A stretch of 64,000 nt of DNA from Micromonospora fulviviridis (GCF_014648395.1 NZ_BMRA01000001.1:624521-688520), one strand, 5' to 3'. Counted from the stretch's first letter, positions 8,281 to 17,342 are shown. The notes: a model not told the origin generated them from the letters alone. Made by a program: numbers and translations.

Positions 8281-9234
8281 TCAGCCGCGCCAGCCGGCGG
8301 CGTGGAGGGCGGCGCGGAGTTGGGTCATGACCGTTTCGGGGTGTGTGCGTAGGGCCCAGGAGGGGAAGCGGAGGACGCGGTCGCCCTCCGCCCAGAGGTC
8401 GTTCTGCCGGCGCATGTCCGCCCAGGCGTGGGCCGGGTCGAGATGCTGACCACCGTCGACCTCGACGTGCACCCGCCACTCCTCGAAGTACGCGTCCAGG
8501 TAGCGCCGCCGGCCAGCCGCATCCCGCCGGACCTTCTGCCGGGTCGGTTCCGGCAGCCCGGCCCGGCGGATCAGGCTCAGCAGATCCAGCTCGCCCAACG
8601 AGTGGGCGCCACCGGCGACGTCCGTCGCGGTGGTCAGGATCAGCCGGCGCCGGCGGAGGCGCGGCATCCGGTCGACGACCTCCTGCAGGTCGTCGCCGCC
8701 CACCAACCGCTGCTGGAACGCCGCTGCGACGACGGCCCGGGCCTGCGCGTCGTTGAGCGCCCACTGAGCCGCGTCGACGATCGACCGGGCGGCCGCCGTC
8801 CGGGGCGGCTGTCCCAGCGGGACCACGTCCCGGTCCGGTAGGTGACTGGTCCGGTGCGCCCGGACACCCGTGGGCAGCGGGGCACGACGAACGGCCGCCG
8901 GGAGCAGCAGGTGCACGACCCGGTCGGGGAACCCGCGCAGGCCGCCGGCCTGAGCGGCGGTGAGCCCGCCGAGCAACGCGGTGGGACCGGCCGCCAGCAC
9001 GGCGATCCACCGCAGCTGGGCCGCAGCGATCGGACCGCTGTGTGCGACCAGCACCGCACGGTGCACCTGGCGCCAGCGACCGGTCGCCACCCGGTGCCGG
9101 ATCGCCTTGCGGGTCAGGTGCTCCTGCGCCTGCACAAGAGAGATCACATCCTCCTGACGGAAGAGCAACCAGGTCAGCTCGTCCGCGTCATCCCCCGGCA
9201 CCGCCCGCCGCAACGCCGCCCAGGAAGCTCCCAC
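8281..9234 (-). CDS. DUF559-family endonuclease-domain protein
   Basis: The C-terminal 110 or so residues carry the DUF559 fold of the restriction-endonuclease (Vsr-like) superfamily: a LGELDLLSLIRRAGLPEP helix, then YLDAYFEEWRVHVEVDGGQH with Asp and Glu residues fit for metal binding, then RFPSWALRTHPE. The N-terminal part resembles the AbiEi-like winged-helix region often paired with this domain (RQEDVISLVQAQEHLTRKAIRH). The open frame reaches 9315, but its first codons are read from the palindromic repeat at 9290-9339, so I prefer an internal GTG at 9234 (9201 also possible). Function is unknown; family members are often mobile or defence-associated. Confidence 0.7.
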   Translation of the reverse strand: MGASWAALRRAVPGDDADELTWLLFRQEDVISLVQAQEHLTRKAIRHRVATGRWRQVHRAVLVAHSGPIAAAQLRWIAVLAAGPTALLGGLTAAQAGGLRGFPDRVVHLLLPAAVRRAPLPTGVRAHRTSHLPDRDVVPLGQPPRTAAARSIVDAAQWALNDAQARAVVAAAFQQRLVGGDDLQEVVDRMPRLRRRRLILTTATDVAGGAHSLGELDLLSLIRRAGLPEPTRQKVRRDAAGRRRYLDAYFEEWRVHVEVDGGQHLDPAHAWADMRRQNDLWAEGDRVLRFPSWALRTHPETVMTQLRAALHAAGWRG

Positions 9235-9289
9235 CGCACCGACCTTGCCCGAGCGCGCCCCTGTCCGCCGCCCCCTGTGGACAAAGAAA

Positions 9290-9339
9290 AGATCTTGGAA
9301 GGAACCGGCCCCCATAAGGGCCCTTTCCTTCCAAGATCT
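9290..9339. repeat. palindromic repeat copy 2 (core AGATCTTGGAAGG)
   Basis: Thirteen-base perfect arms (9290-9302 and 9327-9339) share the AGATCTTGGAAG core with the copy at 8216-8275. The inner stem has the same GGCCC...GGGCCC design. It lies between topA and the DUF559 gene, so the two copies bracket the nuclease gene. Confidence 0.85.
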
Positions 9340-9351
9340 CGAAGAACCGAC

Positions 9352-12174
9352 TTACTCCGGTGAGGTGGTGGCCTTCTTCGGGGTGGCCTTCTTCGCTGGG
9401 GCCTTTTTCGCGGTCGTTTTGGCTGTTGTGGTCTTCTTGGCCGTGGTGGACTTGGCGGCCGCCGTCTTCTTGGCCGCGGTCGTCTTCTTGGCCGGGGCGG
9501 CCTTCTTCGCCGCCTTCTTCTTCGGCGCCGGACCCTTCGCCCGCTTCTCGGCGAGCATCTCGGAGGCCTCCTCGAGGGTCAGCGCCTCCGGGGTCTGCCC
9601 GCGCCGCAGCGACGCGTTGGTCTCCCCGTCCGTGACGTACGGGCCGAACCGGCCGTCCTTGATGACCAGCGGCTTCTCGGTGGCCGGGTCGTTGCCCATC
9701 TCCCGCAGTGGCGGCGCGGCGGCCCGGCGCTGGCGCGCCTTCGGGGCGGCCAGCAGGGCGAGCGCCTCGTCCAGCGTGACGGTGAACATCTTGTCTTCCG
9801 AGTCCAGCGAGCGGAACTCGTCACCGCGCTTGACGTACGGGCCGTAGCGGCCGTTGTTGGCGACGACCTCGTTGCCCTCGGGGTCGGTGCCGATCACCCG
9901 GGGCAGGCTGAGCAGCTGCAACGCCTGGTCGAAGGTGAGGCTGTCCGGCGACTGCGAGCGCAGCAGCGAGGACTTCCGCTCGCCGCTGGCCACGTACGGG
10001 CCGAACCGGCCGGACTTGAGCAGGATCGGCTCGCCGGTGGCCGGGTCGTCGCCGAGCTTGCGCTCGCCCCCGCCGCCCAGGAACAGCTCGTGCACCTTCT
10101 CCGGGGTCAGCTCGTCGGGTGCCAGCCCCTCGGGGATCGGCGCCCGGTCGCCCTGGCCGCCGCCCTCCTCGCCCTCCGCGGCGGGTGCGGGCTGCTCGCC
10201 CGGCAGCGCCCGCTGGAGGTACGGCCCGTAGCGGCCGACCCGGACGACGACCTCGCGCCCGTCCTCGTCGGTGAAGAGCGGGATCGAGTTGACGCTGCGC
10301 GCGTCGATGTCGCTGAGGTTCTCGGTGACCAGCTTCTTCAGGCCGCCCGCGTGGGCGATGGCCTGGTCGCCGGTGCCGTTGGCGCTGCCGAAGTAGAAGG
10401 AGGTGAGGAAGTCGACCGCCGCGTGGTCACCGCCGGCGATCTCGTCCAGCTCGTTCTCCATGGTGGCCGTGAAGTCGTAGTCGATGAGGCGCGGGTAGTG
10501 CCGCTCCAGCAGCCCGATCACCGCGAACGCCAGGAACGACGGGATCATGGCCTGGCCGCGCTTGGCGACGTACCCGCGGTCCTGGATGGTCTGCATGATC
10601 GACGCGTACGTCGACGGGCGGCCGATGCCCAGCTCCTCCAGGGCCTTGACCAGCGACGCCTCGGTGTAGCGGGCGGGCGGCTGGGTGTGGTGGCCCTGGG
10701 CGGCCAGCTCGTCGGCGGTCAGCGGCTGGTCCTTGGTCAGGGTGGGCAGCCGCCGCTCGGCGTCCTCGGCCTCGGCGTTCTCGTCGTCGCTCGACTCGAC
10801 GTAGGCGCGGAGGAAGCCGGGGTCGGTGATCGTCTTGCCGGTCGCGCCGAAGTCGGCCTCCTCGCCGGCCGAGGAGAGCGCCCGGATGCGCACCGAGACG
10901 CTGGAGCCGACCGCGTCGGTCATCTGCGAGGCGATGGTGCGCCGCCAGATCAGCTCGTAGAGCTTGAACTCGTCGGCGGACAGCTCCTTGGCCACCTCGC
11001 CCGGGGTGCGGAAGTTGTCCCCCGCCGGGCGGATGGCCTCGTGCGCCTCCTGCGCGTTCTTCACCTTGCCGGTGTAGCGGCGGGGCTCCGGCGGCACGCT
11101 GCGCTCGCCGTACAGCTCGACGATCTGCCGGCGGGCCGCCGCGATGGCGGTCTCCGACAGGTTCACCGAGTCGGTACGCATGTAGGTGATGTAGCCGTTC
11201 TCGTACAGCCGCTGCGCGGTGCGCATCGTCTGCTGGGACGACAGCCGCAGCTTGCGGGCCGCCTCCTGCTGGAGGGTGGAGGTGATGAACGGCGCGTACG
11301 GGCGGCGGCGGTAGGGCTTCTCCTCGACCCGGGTGACCGTGAACGGCCGCCCTTCGAGGCGCGCGGCCAGCCCCCGGGCGCCGCCCTCGTCGAGGTGCAC
11401 CACCCCGGCCCCGGGCTTGACCCGGCCCGTGGTCGGCTCGAAGTCCTTGCCGGTGGCGATGCGGTCGCCGCCCAGCGCGATGAGGGTGGCGTTGAAGGTG
11501 CGCGGGCCATCGCCGGGGTTGGCCACGGCGAGGGTGGCCAGGATGTCCCAGTACTCGGCGGTGCGGAAGGCCATCCGCTGCCGCTCCCGCTCGACCACGA
11601 TCCGGGTCGCCACGGACTGCACCCGGCCGGCGGAGAGGCCGCTGCGGACCTTGCGCCAGAGCACCGGGGAGACCTCGTAGCCGTAGAGGCGGTCGAGGAT
11701 GCGCCGGGCCTCCTGGGCGTCGACCAGGTCCCGGTCGATCTCCCGCGGGTTGGCCACGGCGGCCTGGATGGCCGGCTTGGTGATCTCGTGGAAGACCATC
11801 CGCTTGACCGGCACCTTGGGCTTGAGCGTCTCCACCAGGTGCCAGGCGATGGCCTCGCCCTCGCGGTCCTCGTCAGTGGCGAGGAAGATCTCGTCCACCT
11901 CCTTGGCCAGCGACTTCAGCTTGGTGATCTGCTTCTTCCGGTCGGCCGAGACCACGTAGAGCGCGGCGAAGCCGTTGTCCACGTCCACGCCGAGCCGGGC
12001 CCAGGGCTTGTCCTCGTAGGCGGCCGGGATCTCGGCGGCGTTGCGGGGTAGGTCCCGGACGTGGCCGAAGCTGGCCTCCACGACGTACCCCGGGCCGAGA
12101 TAGCCCGAGATCGTCTTGGCCTTCGCCGGTGACTCGACGATGACCAGACGGGTGGTTCCAGCGTTGCTCGGCAC
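9352..12174 (-). CDS. topA: DNA topoisomerase I (type IA)
   Basis: Relaxes negatively supercoiled DNA by passing a strand through a transient 5'-phosphotyrosyl break. The 940-residue product has the Toprim domain at the N terminus (RLVIVESPAKAKT, then ATDEDREGEAI with its acidic metal triad) and the catalytic Tyr in ITYMRTDS. Several C-terminal topo repeats follow, recognisable by GRYGPY/GRFGPY units. A tail of about 65 residues made of Lys/Ala/Thr repeats ends the protein, typical of actinobacterial TopA and known to aid processivity. I start at GTG 12174 because GGGGAGAG precedes it; the frame upstream is open but unlike TopA. Confidence 0.97.
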   Translation of the reverse strand: MPSNAGTTRLVIVESPAKAKTISGYLGPGYVVEASFGHVRDLPRNAAEIPAAYEDKPWARLGVDVDNGFAALYVVSADRKKQITKLKSLAKEVDEIFLATDEDREGEAIAWHLVETLKPKVPVKRMVFHEITKPAIQAAVANPREIDRDLVDAQEARRILDRLYGYEVSPVLWRKVRSGLSAGRVQSVATRIVVERERQRMAFRTAEYWDILATLAVANPGDGPRTFNATLIALGGDRIATGKDFEPTTGRVKPGAGVVHLDEGGARGLAARLEGRPFTVTRVEEKPYRRRPYAPFITSTLQQEAARKLRLSSQQTMRTAQRLYENGYITYMRTDSVNLSETAIAAARRQIVELYGERSVPPEPRRYTGKVKNAQEAHEAIRPAGDNFRTPGEVAKELSADEFKLYELIWRRTIASQMTDAVGSSVSVRIRALSSAGEEADFGATGKTITDPGFLRAYVESSDDENAEAEDAERRLPTLTKDQPLTADELAAQGHHTQPPARYTEASLVKALEELGIGRPSTYASIMQTIQDRGYVAKRGQAMIPSFLAFAVIGLLERHYPRLIDYDFTATMENELDEIAGGDHAAVDFLTSFYFGSANGTGDQAIAHAGGLKKLVTENLSDIDARSVNSIPLFTDEDGREVVVRVGRYGPYLQRALPGEQPAPAAEGEEGGGQGDRAPIPEGLAPDELTPEKVHELFLGGGGERKLGDDPATGEPILLKSGRFGPYVASGERKSSLLRSQSPDSLTFDQALQLLSLPRVIGTDPEGNEVVANNGRYGPYVKRGDEFRSLDSEDKMFTVTLDEALALLAAPKARQRRAAAPPLREMGNDPATEKPLVIKDGRFGPYVTDGETNASLRRGQTPEALTLEEASEMLAEKRAKGPAPKKKAAKKAAPAKKTTAAKKTAAAKSTTAKKTTTAKTTAKKAPAKKATPKKATTSPE

Positions 12175-12487
12175 GTCTCTCCCCGACCTCACTCCTACGC
12201 AATGCCCGCTTCGGGCCATGTCGCACCCTGCCGGACCACCGGCGGTCCGGATGTCCAACGTAACGCGCCGTCCGCGTTCCGGGTTTCGTGGGCGGCAAAT
12301 GATCAGGTTTCGTCGGCCATCGGTCGCCGCCCTGTCGGACGGCGCCACCGTACACCGTGGGTAGGGCGCCCAGCGGGTCACTGTGACGATCACGCAGCCG
12401 TGGCGGAGGGGACACCAGTCGTTTTCCTGGGCAAACCGCCGCACGGTGTGTCCGGGATCGGACAGCCGGCGGGGTTGCGCCGGAGGG
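12175..12487. other. topA upstream region, no gene seen
   Basis: About 310 bases between topA and the next gene upstream on the same strand. I see no convincing ORF or clean -10/-35 pair. There are only short inverted repeats, such as TGTCC-N6-GGACA near 12450. It presumably holds the topA promoter and may sense supercoiling, but nothing in it proves this. Confidence 0.4.
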
Positions 12488-13099
12488 TCAATCGTGCGCC
12501 CCCGGCCACTCGGCCGCCGGCACGGCCCGCGGCCGGTCCCCGACCAGCTCCGCGAGCCGGGCCACCCGGCGCCGGCCGGCGATCCGGTACGCCGGCCCGC
12601 CCGCCTCCGCCTCCACGAACGCGGCCGGGAGCCCCACCGCGGCGAGCGCGGCGCGCACCGGCGGCCAGCACTCCTCGTCGGCCGGGCCGAGCCGGAGCCG
12701 GAACCCGGCCGGGTCGGCCGCCCCGGCCGCGGCGAGCCAGAGCCGCAGCCGCCGCCCGTTGAGGTGGAACTTCGCCGGGGGCCGCTTCACCGCCCCTCGC
12801 AGCCAGGCCAGGGCGAGCGGGGCCAGCGTGGTGGCGTACGCGGTGCGCACCAGGTGCCGGCCGTCCCCGGTCGGCTCCCAGCTCGCCGCGATCCCCCGGG
12901 CACCCAGCTCGGCCACCAGCACGTGCACCCGCCAGGCGGCGTCCACCACCACGGCGACCCGGGCCGTCCCGCCCATCCGCACCACCTCCCCGGGCCCCGC
13001 GAGCAGGCCGGCGAGGTCGGACAGCGACGGGTCGGCCGCCTCGGTCGAGAACAGCGAGGGCTGGCGGGCCGGGTTCTGGGAGGGAGGGGTCAGCGACAC
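12488..13099 (-). CDS. conserved hypothetical protein, possible LAGLIDADG-like half domain
   Basis: A 203-residue protein with no signal peptide. The start is GTG at 13099 inside the end of the upstream lipoprotein gene (GTGTCGCTGA), so the two are coupled. The middle reads as a pair of alpha/beta units: RVAVVVDAAWRVHVLVAELGARG, then RTAYATTLAPLALAWLRGA, and a C-terminal LAELVGDRP helix. The order (Leu/Ala-rich helix with Arg-Gly, two strands, helix) recalls the WhiA/LAGLIDADG homing-endonuclease fold, but I see no acidic catalytic pair. This is a weak structural guess. Its place upstream of topA suggests a core actinobacterial role. Confidence 0.6.
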   Translation of the reverse strand: MSLTPPSQNPARQPSLFSTEAADPSLSDLAGLLAGPGEVVRMGGTARVAVVVDAAWRVHVLVAELGARGIAASWEPTGDGRHLVRTAYATTLAPLALAWLRGAVKRPPAKFHLNGRRLRLWLAAAGAADPAGFRLRLGPADEECWPPVRAALAAVGLPAAFVEAEAGGPAYRIAGRRRVARLAELVGDRPRAVPAAEWPGAHD

Positions 13100-13629
13100 T
13101 CCGGGACCTCGTCGAAGGCCTCTTTGAGCTCGGGTGAGTTGAGCTTGCTGGTGTCCAGCGCGCTCGCGTCGTACTCCTTGTTGAGCGTGTCCACGGCGGC
13201 CCGCACCCCGTCGTAGAAGGGGCCCGCCTGGGCGGTGTCCAGCCGGTCGATGGTGTCCCGGGCCCGCCCGTACGCGTCCCGCACCTTGCTGAGCGAGGCG
13301 CGGAACCCGGCGGAGATCTCGTCGCCGTGGTCGGTCTCCGGCACGCCCGCCTCCTCGACCTTGCGCCGGGCGGTCTCGCTGGCCTGCTCGGCCCCGGCGA
13401 AGAGCCGGACCAGGTTCTCCTTGGCCTGCGCCGGGGTGGTCTGCGCGGTCATCTGCTGCTGGGTGCTGCTGGTCAGCTTGTTGATCTCGGCGCGCCACGG
13501 GCTGAGCGCCTGGCAGACCGACGCGGCCCAGGCCTGCGGGCTGGGGCCGCCGCAGCCGGCGACCACGAGGACCAGCGTGGCCAGGACCACCGTGAGCTTT
13601 CCGGCGGTTGCCGCCCGGCGCGTACGCAT
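13090..13629 (-). CDS. putative lipoprotein
   Basis: A 179-residue exported lipoprotein. Basic residues (MRTRRAATAGK), a hydrophobic core and the lipobox VVAGC place the lipidated Cys at residue 25. The mature part is helical and rich in Ala, Lys, Glu and Gln, ending in DEVPECR. No enzymatic motif is visible. ATG at 13629 is chosen because it directly precedes the n-region; a start at 13665 would add 12 residues. Its last bases overlap the start of the next gene. Function unknown. Confidence 0.75.
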   Translation of the reverse strand: MRTRRAATAGKLTVVLATLVLVVAGCGGPSPQAWAASVCQALSPWRAEINKLTSSTQQQMTAQTTPAQAKENLVRLFAGAEQASETARRKVEEAGVPETDHGDEISAGFRASLSKVRDAYGRARDTIDRLDTAQAGPFYDGVRAAVDTLNKEYDASALDTSKLNSPELKEAFDEVPECR

Positions 13630-13700
13630 GCGAAGCAGCGTACGACCTCCCGGTGGAAGTGCCACCGGTCAGGTTTCGTGCACGGGACCGTCGGAGCGCA

Positions 13701-13734
13701 CGGTTCCCGGCCGGCCGGGGCCGACCGGGAACCG
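13701..13734 (-). terminator. hairpin after hppA
   Basis: CGGTTCCCGG (13701-13710) pairs with CCGGGAACCG (13725-13734). It lies 15 bases past the hppA stop on the minus strand and before the lipoprotein gene. There is no T run, as is usual in GC-rich actinobacteria. Confidence 0.6.
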
Positions 13735-13748
13735 CCGCGTCGCCCGGG

Positions 13749-16097
13749 TCAGGCGTTGACCGTCTCCACACGCTGGTCCGGCGTACCGGCACCGCTGTCG
13801 GAGTCGCCCATCGCGATGCCCTTGCGCTTGCTGAACACCACGGCCGCCACGATGATCAGCGCGGCCACCACGGCGATCGCGATGCGCAGCGCGGGGTTCT
13901 TGTCGTCGCCCACGCTCCAGGCCACCACGGCCGGGGCGATCAGCAGCGAGACCAGGTTCATCACCTTGATCAGCGGGTTGATCGCCGGGCCGGCGGTGTC
14001 CTTGAACGGGTCGCCGACCGTGTCGCCGATGACGGTCGCGGCGTGCGCCTCGGAGCCCTTGCCGCCGTACGCGCCGTCCTCGACCAGCTTCTTGGCGTTG
14101 TCCCAGGCGCCACCGGAGTTGGCCAGGAAGACCGCCATCAGGGTGCCCGCGCCGATCGCACCGGCCAGGTACGAGGCCAGCGCGCCGGGGCCGAGGCCGA
14201 AGCCGACGGCGATCGGGGCCAGGATGGCCAGCAGGCCGGGGGTCATCAGCTCGCGCTGCGCGTCCCGGGTGCAGATGTCGACGACCTTGCCGTACTCGGG
14301 GCGCTGGGTGCGGTCCATGATGCCGGGCAGCTCGCGGAACTGCCGGCGGACCTCCATCACCACGGCGCCGGCCGAGCGGGACACCGCGTTGATGGCCAGG
14401 CCGGAGAAGAGGAAGACCACCGCCGCGCCGATGATGAGGCCCACCAGGTTGCGCGGGTTGGCCACGTTCAGCGAGTTGAGGATCTCGGTGCCCACGTCGC
14501 CCACGCCCGCGTCCTCGTACGAGGAGCGCAGCGTGTCGGTGTACGAGCCGAACAGCGCGGTCGCCGCCAGCACCGCGGTGGCGATCGCGATGCCCTTGGT
14601 GATCGCCTTGGTGGTGTTGCCGACGGCGTCCAGCTCGGTGAGCGTCCGCGCGCCGTGCTCGTCGATGTCGCCGGACATCTCGGCCACGCCCTGGGCGTTG
14701 TCGGAGATCGGGCCGAACGTGTCCATGGCGACGATGACGCCGACGGTGGTGAGCAGGCCGGTGCCGGCCAGCGCCACGGCGAACAGCGACAGGGTGATGG
14801 AGCTGCCGCCCAGCAGGAAGGCGCCGAAGACGCCCGCGCCGATCAGCAGCGCCGAGTAGACCGCCGACTCCAGGCCGACGCTGATGCCGGCCAGGATGAC
14901 GGTGGCCGGGCCGGTCTGGGAGCTCTTGCCGATGTCCTGCACCGGGCGCCGGTTGGTCTCGGTGAAGTAGCCGGTGAGCGCCTGGATCGCGGCGGCCAGC
15001 ACGATGCCGATGACCACCGCGCCGATGGCCACCAGGCGCGGGTTGCGGTCGACGTCGGTCAGCCCGCCCTCCAGCTCGCCGAAGGTCGCCGGCAGGTAGG
15101 CGAACGCCGCGATCGCCACCAGCACCGCGGAGATCACCGCGGACAGGTAGAAGGCCCGGTTGATGGCGGTCAGGCCGTTGCGGTCGCTGGTGCGCAGCCG
15201 GGTGATGAAGACGCCGACGATCGCGACCAGCACGCCGATGGTGGAGATGATCAGCGGGAAGACCAGGCCGTCCTCGCCGAACGCGGCGCGGCCCAGGATC
15301 AGTGCCGCGACCAGGGTGACCGCGTACGACTCGAAGAGGTCGGCGGCCATGCCGGCGCAGTCGCCGACGTTGTCGCCCACGTTGTCGGCGATGGTGGCGG
15401 CGTTGCGCGGGTCGTCCTCCGGGATGCCCTGCTCGACCTTGCCGACCAGGTCGGCGCCGACGTCGGCGGCCTTCGTGAAGATGCCGCCTCCGACCCGCAT
15501 GAACATGGCGAGCAGCGCGGCGCCGAAGCCGAAGCCCTCCAGCACGGTCGGGGCGTCACCCTTGAACAGGATGACGACCAGCGCCGCACCGAAGAGGCCG
15601 AGACCGACGGTGAGGAAGCCGACCACGCCACCGGTCCGGAAGGCGATCTTCATGGCGCCCTCGCGCCCGCCTTCCCGCTCCCGGGCGGCCGCGGCGACCC
15701 GCAGGTTGGCGCGGGTGGCCAGCCACATGCCGGCGCCCCCGATGAACGCGCTGAACAGCGCGCCCACCACGAAGAAGGCCGACCGGCCGATCTTCACGAG
15801 GGTCTCGTTGCCGTCGGTGTCGTGCACCGGCAGCAGGAAGAGCAGCACGACGGCGATCACGACGAAGATCGCCAGGGTGCGGAACTGCCGCAGCAGGTAC
15901 GCGGACGCGCCCTCCTGCACCGCCCCGGAGATCTCCTGCATGTTCGTGGTTCCCGTACCGGCCGCCAGGACCGCCCTGGTGAGGGCGGCCGCGAAGACGA
16001 GCGCCACCAGCGCGATGACCGCGGCGATGACGACGTACGTCACGTTGGCTCCGGTAAGGGACAGTGCGCCGCCGTCGGCGGCCAAGGTCCCGGACAT
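13749..16097 (-). CDS. hppA: H+-translocating membrane pyrophosphatase, K+-independent type
   Basis: Membrane pump of 782 residues that couples pyrophosphate hydrolysis to proton export, with about 16 membrane segments. The family signature DVGADLVGKVEQGIPEDDPRN binds Mg-pyrophosphate, and the second acidic site is in the DNAKKLVEDG region. The motif GNTTKAITKG carries Lys where K+-dependent enzymes have Ala, which marks the K+-independent class. The gene sits beside the bldG operon; from memory the same pairing occurs in Streptomyces. A candidate promoter lies at 16259-16288, about 160 bases upstream of the ATG. Confidence 0.96.
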   Translation of the reverse strand: MSGTLAADGGALSLTGANVTYVVIAAVIALVALVFAAALTRAVLAAGTGTTNMQEISGAVQEGASAYLLRQFRTLAIFVVIAVVLLFLLPVHDTDGNETLVKIGRSAFFVVGALFSAFIGGAGMWLATRANLRVAAAAREREGGREGAMKIAFRTGGVVGFLTVGLGLFGAALVVILFKGDAPTVLEGFGFGAALLAMFMRVGGGIFTKAADVGADLVGKVEQGIPEDDPRNAATIADNVGDNVGDCAGMAADLFESYAVTLVAALILGRAAFGEDGLVFPLIISTIGVLVAIVGVFITRLRTSDRNGLTAINRAFYLSAVISAVLVAIAAFAYLPATFGELEGGLTDVDRNPRLVAIGAVVIGIVLAAAIQALTGYFTETNRRPVQDIGKSSQTGPATVILAGISVGLESAVYSALLIGAGVFGAFLLGGSSITLSLFAVALAGTGLLTTVGVIVAMDTFGPISDNAQGVAEMSGDIDEHGARTLTELDAVGNTTKAITKGIAIATAVLAATALFGSYTDTLRSSYEDAGVGDVGTEILNSLNVANPRNLVGLIIGAAVVFLFSGLAINAVSRSAGAVVMEVRRQFRELPGIMDRTQRPEYGKVVDICTRDAQRELMTPGLLAILAPIAVGFGLGPGALASYLAGAIGAGTLMAVFLANSGGAWDNAKKLVEDGAYGGKGSEAHAATVIGDTVGDPFKDTAGPAINPLIKVMNLVSLLIAPAVVAWSVGDDKNPALRIAIAVVAALIIVAAVVFSKRKGIAMGDSDSGAGTPDQRVETVNA

Positions 16098-16258
16098 CTA
16101 TGTCCTCCTGTACCGAACAACTCGCGCCGGCCAGTGGAGACGCACGGACCGACGCCTGGATGCGGACTCGCAAGCGCGCGCCAACCCACCCTGGCGGACC
16201 AGCGATGAACACCCATTCCCGCTGGCTGCGGGACGGATCACTTGCTGACAACCCGCGT

Positions 16259-16288
16259 ACTGTAGCCCTCCGACGTGTTGAGGGTCAC
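16259..16288 (-). promoter_or_regulatory. candidate hppA promoter
   Basis: Read on the minus strand: GTGACC (16288-16283), an 18-base spacer, then TACAGT (16264-16259). This is close to the actinobacterial vegetative consensus and correctly placed for hppA. Confidence 0.4.
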
Positions 16289-16369
16289 AGGGAGGGGGCA
16301 CCCTGTCTTGATGATCTTCATAACTGTGCTATGCGAAGAAATCTGATATAAGGCGCGGGCAGCACGACG

Positions 16370-16399
16370 AGGCCGCGCTCCCCGAGGGGAACGCGGCCT
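16370..16399 (-). terminator. terminator of the bldG operon
   Basis: AGGCCGCGCTCCCC (16370-16383) faces GGGGAACGCGGCCT (16386-16399), with one mismatch. It starts 15 bases beyond the anti-sigma gene stop on the minus strand. Confidence 0.75.
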
Positions 16400-16413
16400 G
16401 CGGCAGGACAGGG

Positions 16414-16851
16414 TCAGGCGCGGCCGACCGGCCACACCATCCGGACCTCGGTGCCGACGCCCTCGTCGACCGGGCGGACCTGGAGGTCCTCGACGAAACC
16501 GGCGAGCAGGGCGAAGCCCACCCCGGTGGTCAGCGCGTCCTCGCTGAGCGACTCCTTGGCCAGTTCGTCCGGGGGCAGCGCGGCGAGACCGACGCTCGCC
16601 TCGATCGGGGCGCGGTCCACCACCCGCACCGTGTACGCCCCGCTGTCGGACATCTCGACGTACACCGGGTCGGGCAGCCCGTACTGCCGGTGCAGGGCGA
16701 CCGCCCGGGTGCACGCCTCGCCGATGGCCAGCCGCACCTCGTCGAGCAGGTCCTCGCGCACCCCGGCCCGGCGGGCCACGGCGACACCGACCAGGCGTGC
16801 GGTGCGGACGTGCACCGGCGCCGGGGAGAAGGAGAGCTTGACGGTCGCCAT
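16414..16851 (-). CDS. anti-sigma factor, RsbW-like HATPase kinase
   Basis: A 145-residue protein of the RsbW/SpoIIAB serine-kinase family. The N-box helix is DEVRLAIGEACTRAV, where Glu replaces part of the usual Asn pair. GVGFALLAGFVEDLQV follows as the G-box region. Such kinases hold a sigma factor or phosphorylate a STAS antagonist. It lies directly downstream of bldG with a one-base overlap (TGATG), or four bases if GTG at 16854 is used, so partner production is coupled. From memory Streptomyces has the same bldG-anti-sigma pair. The target sigma factor is not encoded next to it. Confidence 0.85.
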   Translation of the reverse strand: MATVKLSFSPAPVHVRTARLVGVAVARRAGVREDLLDEVRLAIGEACTRAVALHRQYGLPDPVYVEMSDSGAYTVRVVDRAPIEASVGLAALPPDELAKESLSEDALTTGVGFALLAGFVEDLQVRPVDEGVGTEVRMVWPVGRA

Positions 16852-17207
16852 CACGCGCCGGCGCCGGTCGGGTCGGCGTTGATCGCCGCGTCGACCGTGG
16901 GGTGCAACGGGAAGACCTGGTCCAGTGCGGTGATCCGGAAGATCTTGAGCAGCGGCTCCTTGTCGCAGACCAGCGCGAAGGAACCGCCGGCCGAGCGGAG
17001 CCGCTTGAGGGCGCCGACCAGCACGCCGAGGCCGGTCGAGTCCAGGAAGTCCACCCGGCCCAGGTCCACGACCACCCGCCGGGCACCACCGTCGATCAGC
17101 TCCAGGAGCCGTTCCCGCAGGCGCGGCGCGGTGTAGACGTCCACCTCACCGCCGACCTCGAGCACCGTGTGCTCCCCCACGGTGCGGGTCGCCAGCGACA
17201 GCTCCAT
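16851..17207 (-). CDS. bldG: anti-anti-sigma factor BldG (STAS domain)
   Basis: The single STAS domain of 118 residues closely resembles Streptomyces BldG from end to end. It has [16 protein letters not shown] at the start, the phosphorylation loop [12 protein letters not shown] (Ser about residue 58), and [19 protein letters not shown] near the end. BldG is phosphorylated by its partner kinase; the unphosphorylated form releases sigma factors and controls development and antibiotic production. I start at the ATG at 17207, preceded by GAGGAGGGG. The gene is divergent from the helicase gene over 135 bases. Confidence 0.92.
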   Translation of the reverse strand: MELSLATRTVGEHTVLEVGGEVDVYTAPRLRERLLELIDGGARRVVVDLGRVDFLDSTGLGVLVGALKRLRSAGGSFALVCDKEPLLKIFRITALDQVFPLHPTVDAAINADPTGAGA

Positions 17208-17342
17208 CGGCCCCTCCTCGGTAAGCTCTCCTGGGCATCTAACCATCCCGCCGGGTGGGCCCCTCCGGGTCACCGGCGAAGGCTTCCCCTTACCCCCGCC
17301 CCCCGGTTTCCAATTCCGAACACCAGTGCGAGAGTGCAGGAC

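Larger units (their letters stand above)
16098..16413. other. gene-free region between the bldG operon and hppA
   Basis: Holds the terminator of the upstream operon (16370-16399) and a leader of about 160 bases before hppA with the promoter at 16259-16288. The stretch at 16310-16360 is locally AT-rich. I see no ORF worth calling. Confidence 0.5.

Noticed and set aside
10090..12051. 653-codon plus-strand ORF over topA
   Set aside because: Antisense shadow without domain; topA motifs are unambiguous.
13608..16208. 866-codon plus-strand ORF over hppA
   Set aside because: Repetitive Asp/His/Gly/Arg composition and antisense to a clear pyrophosphatase.
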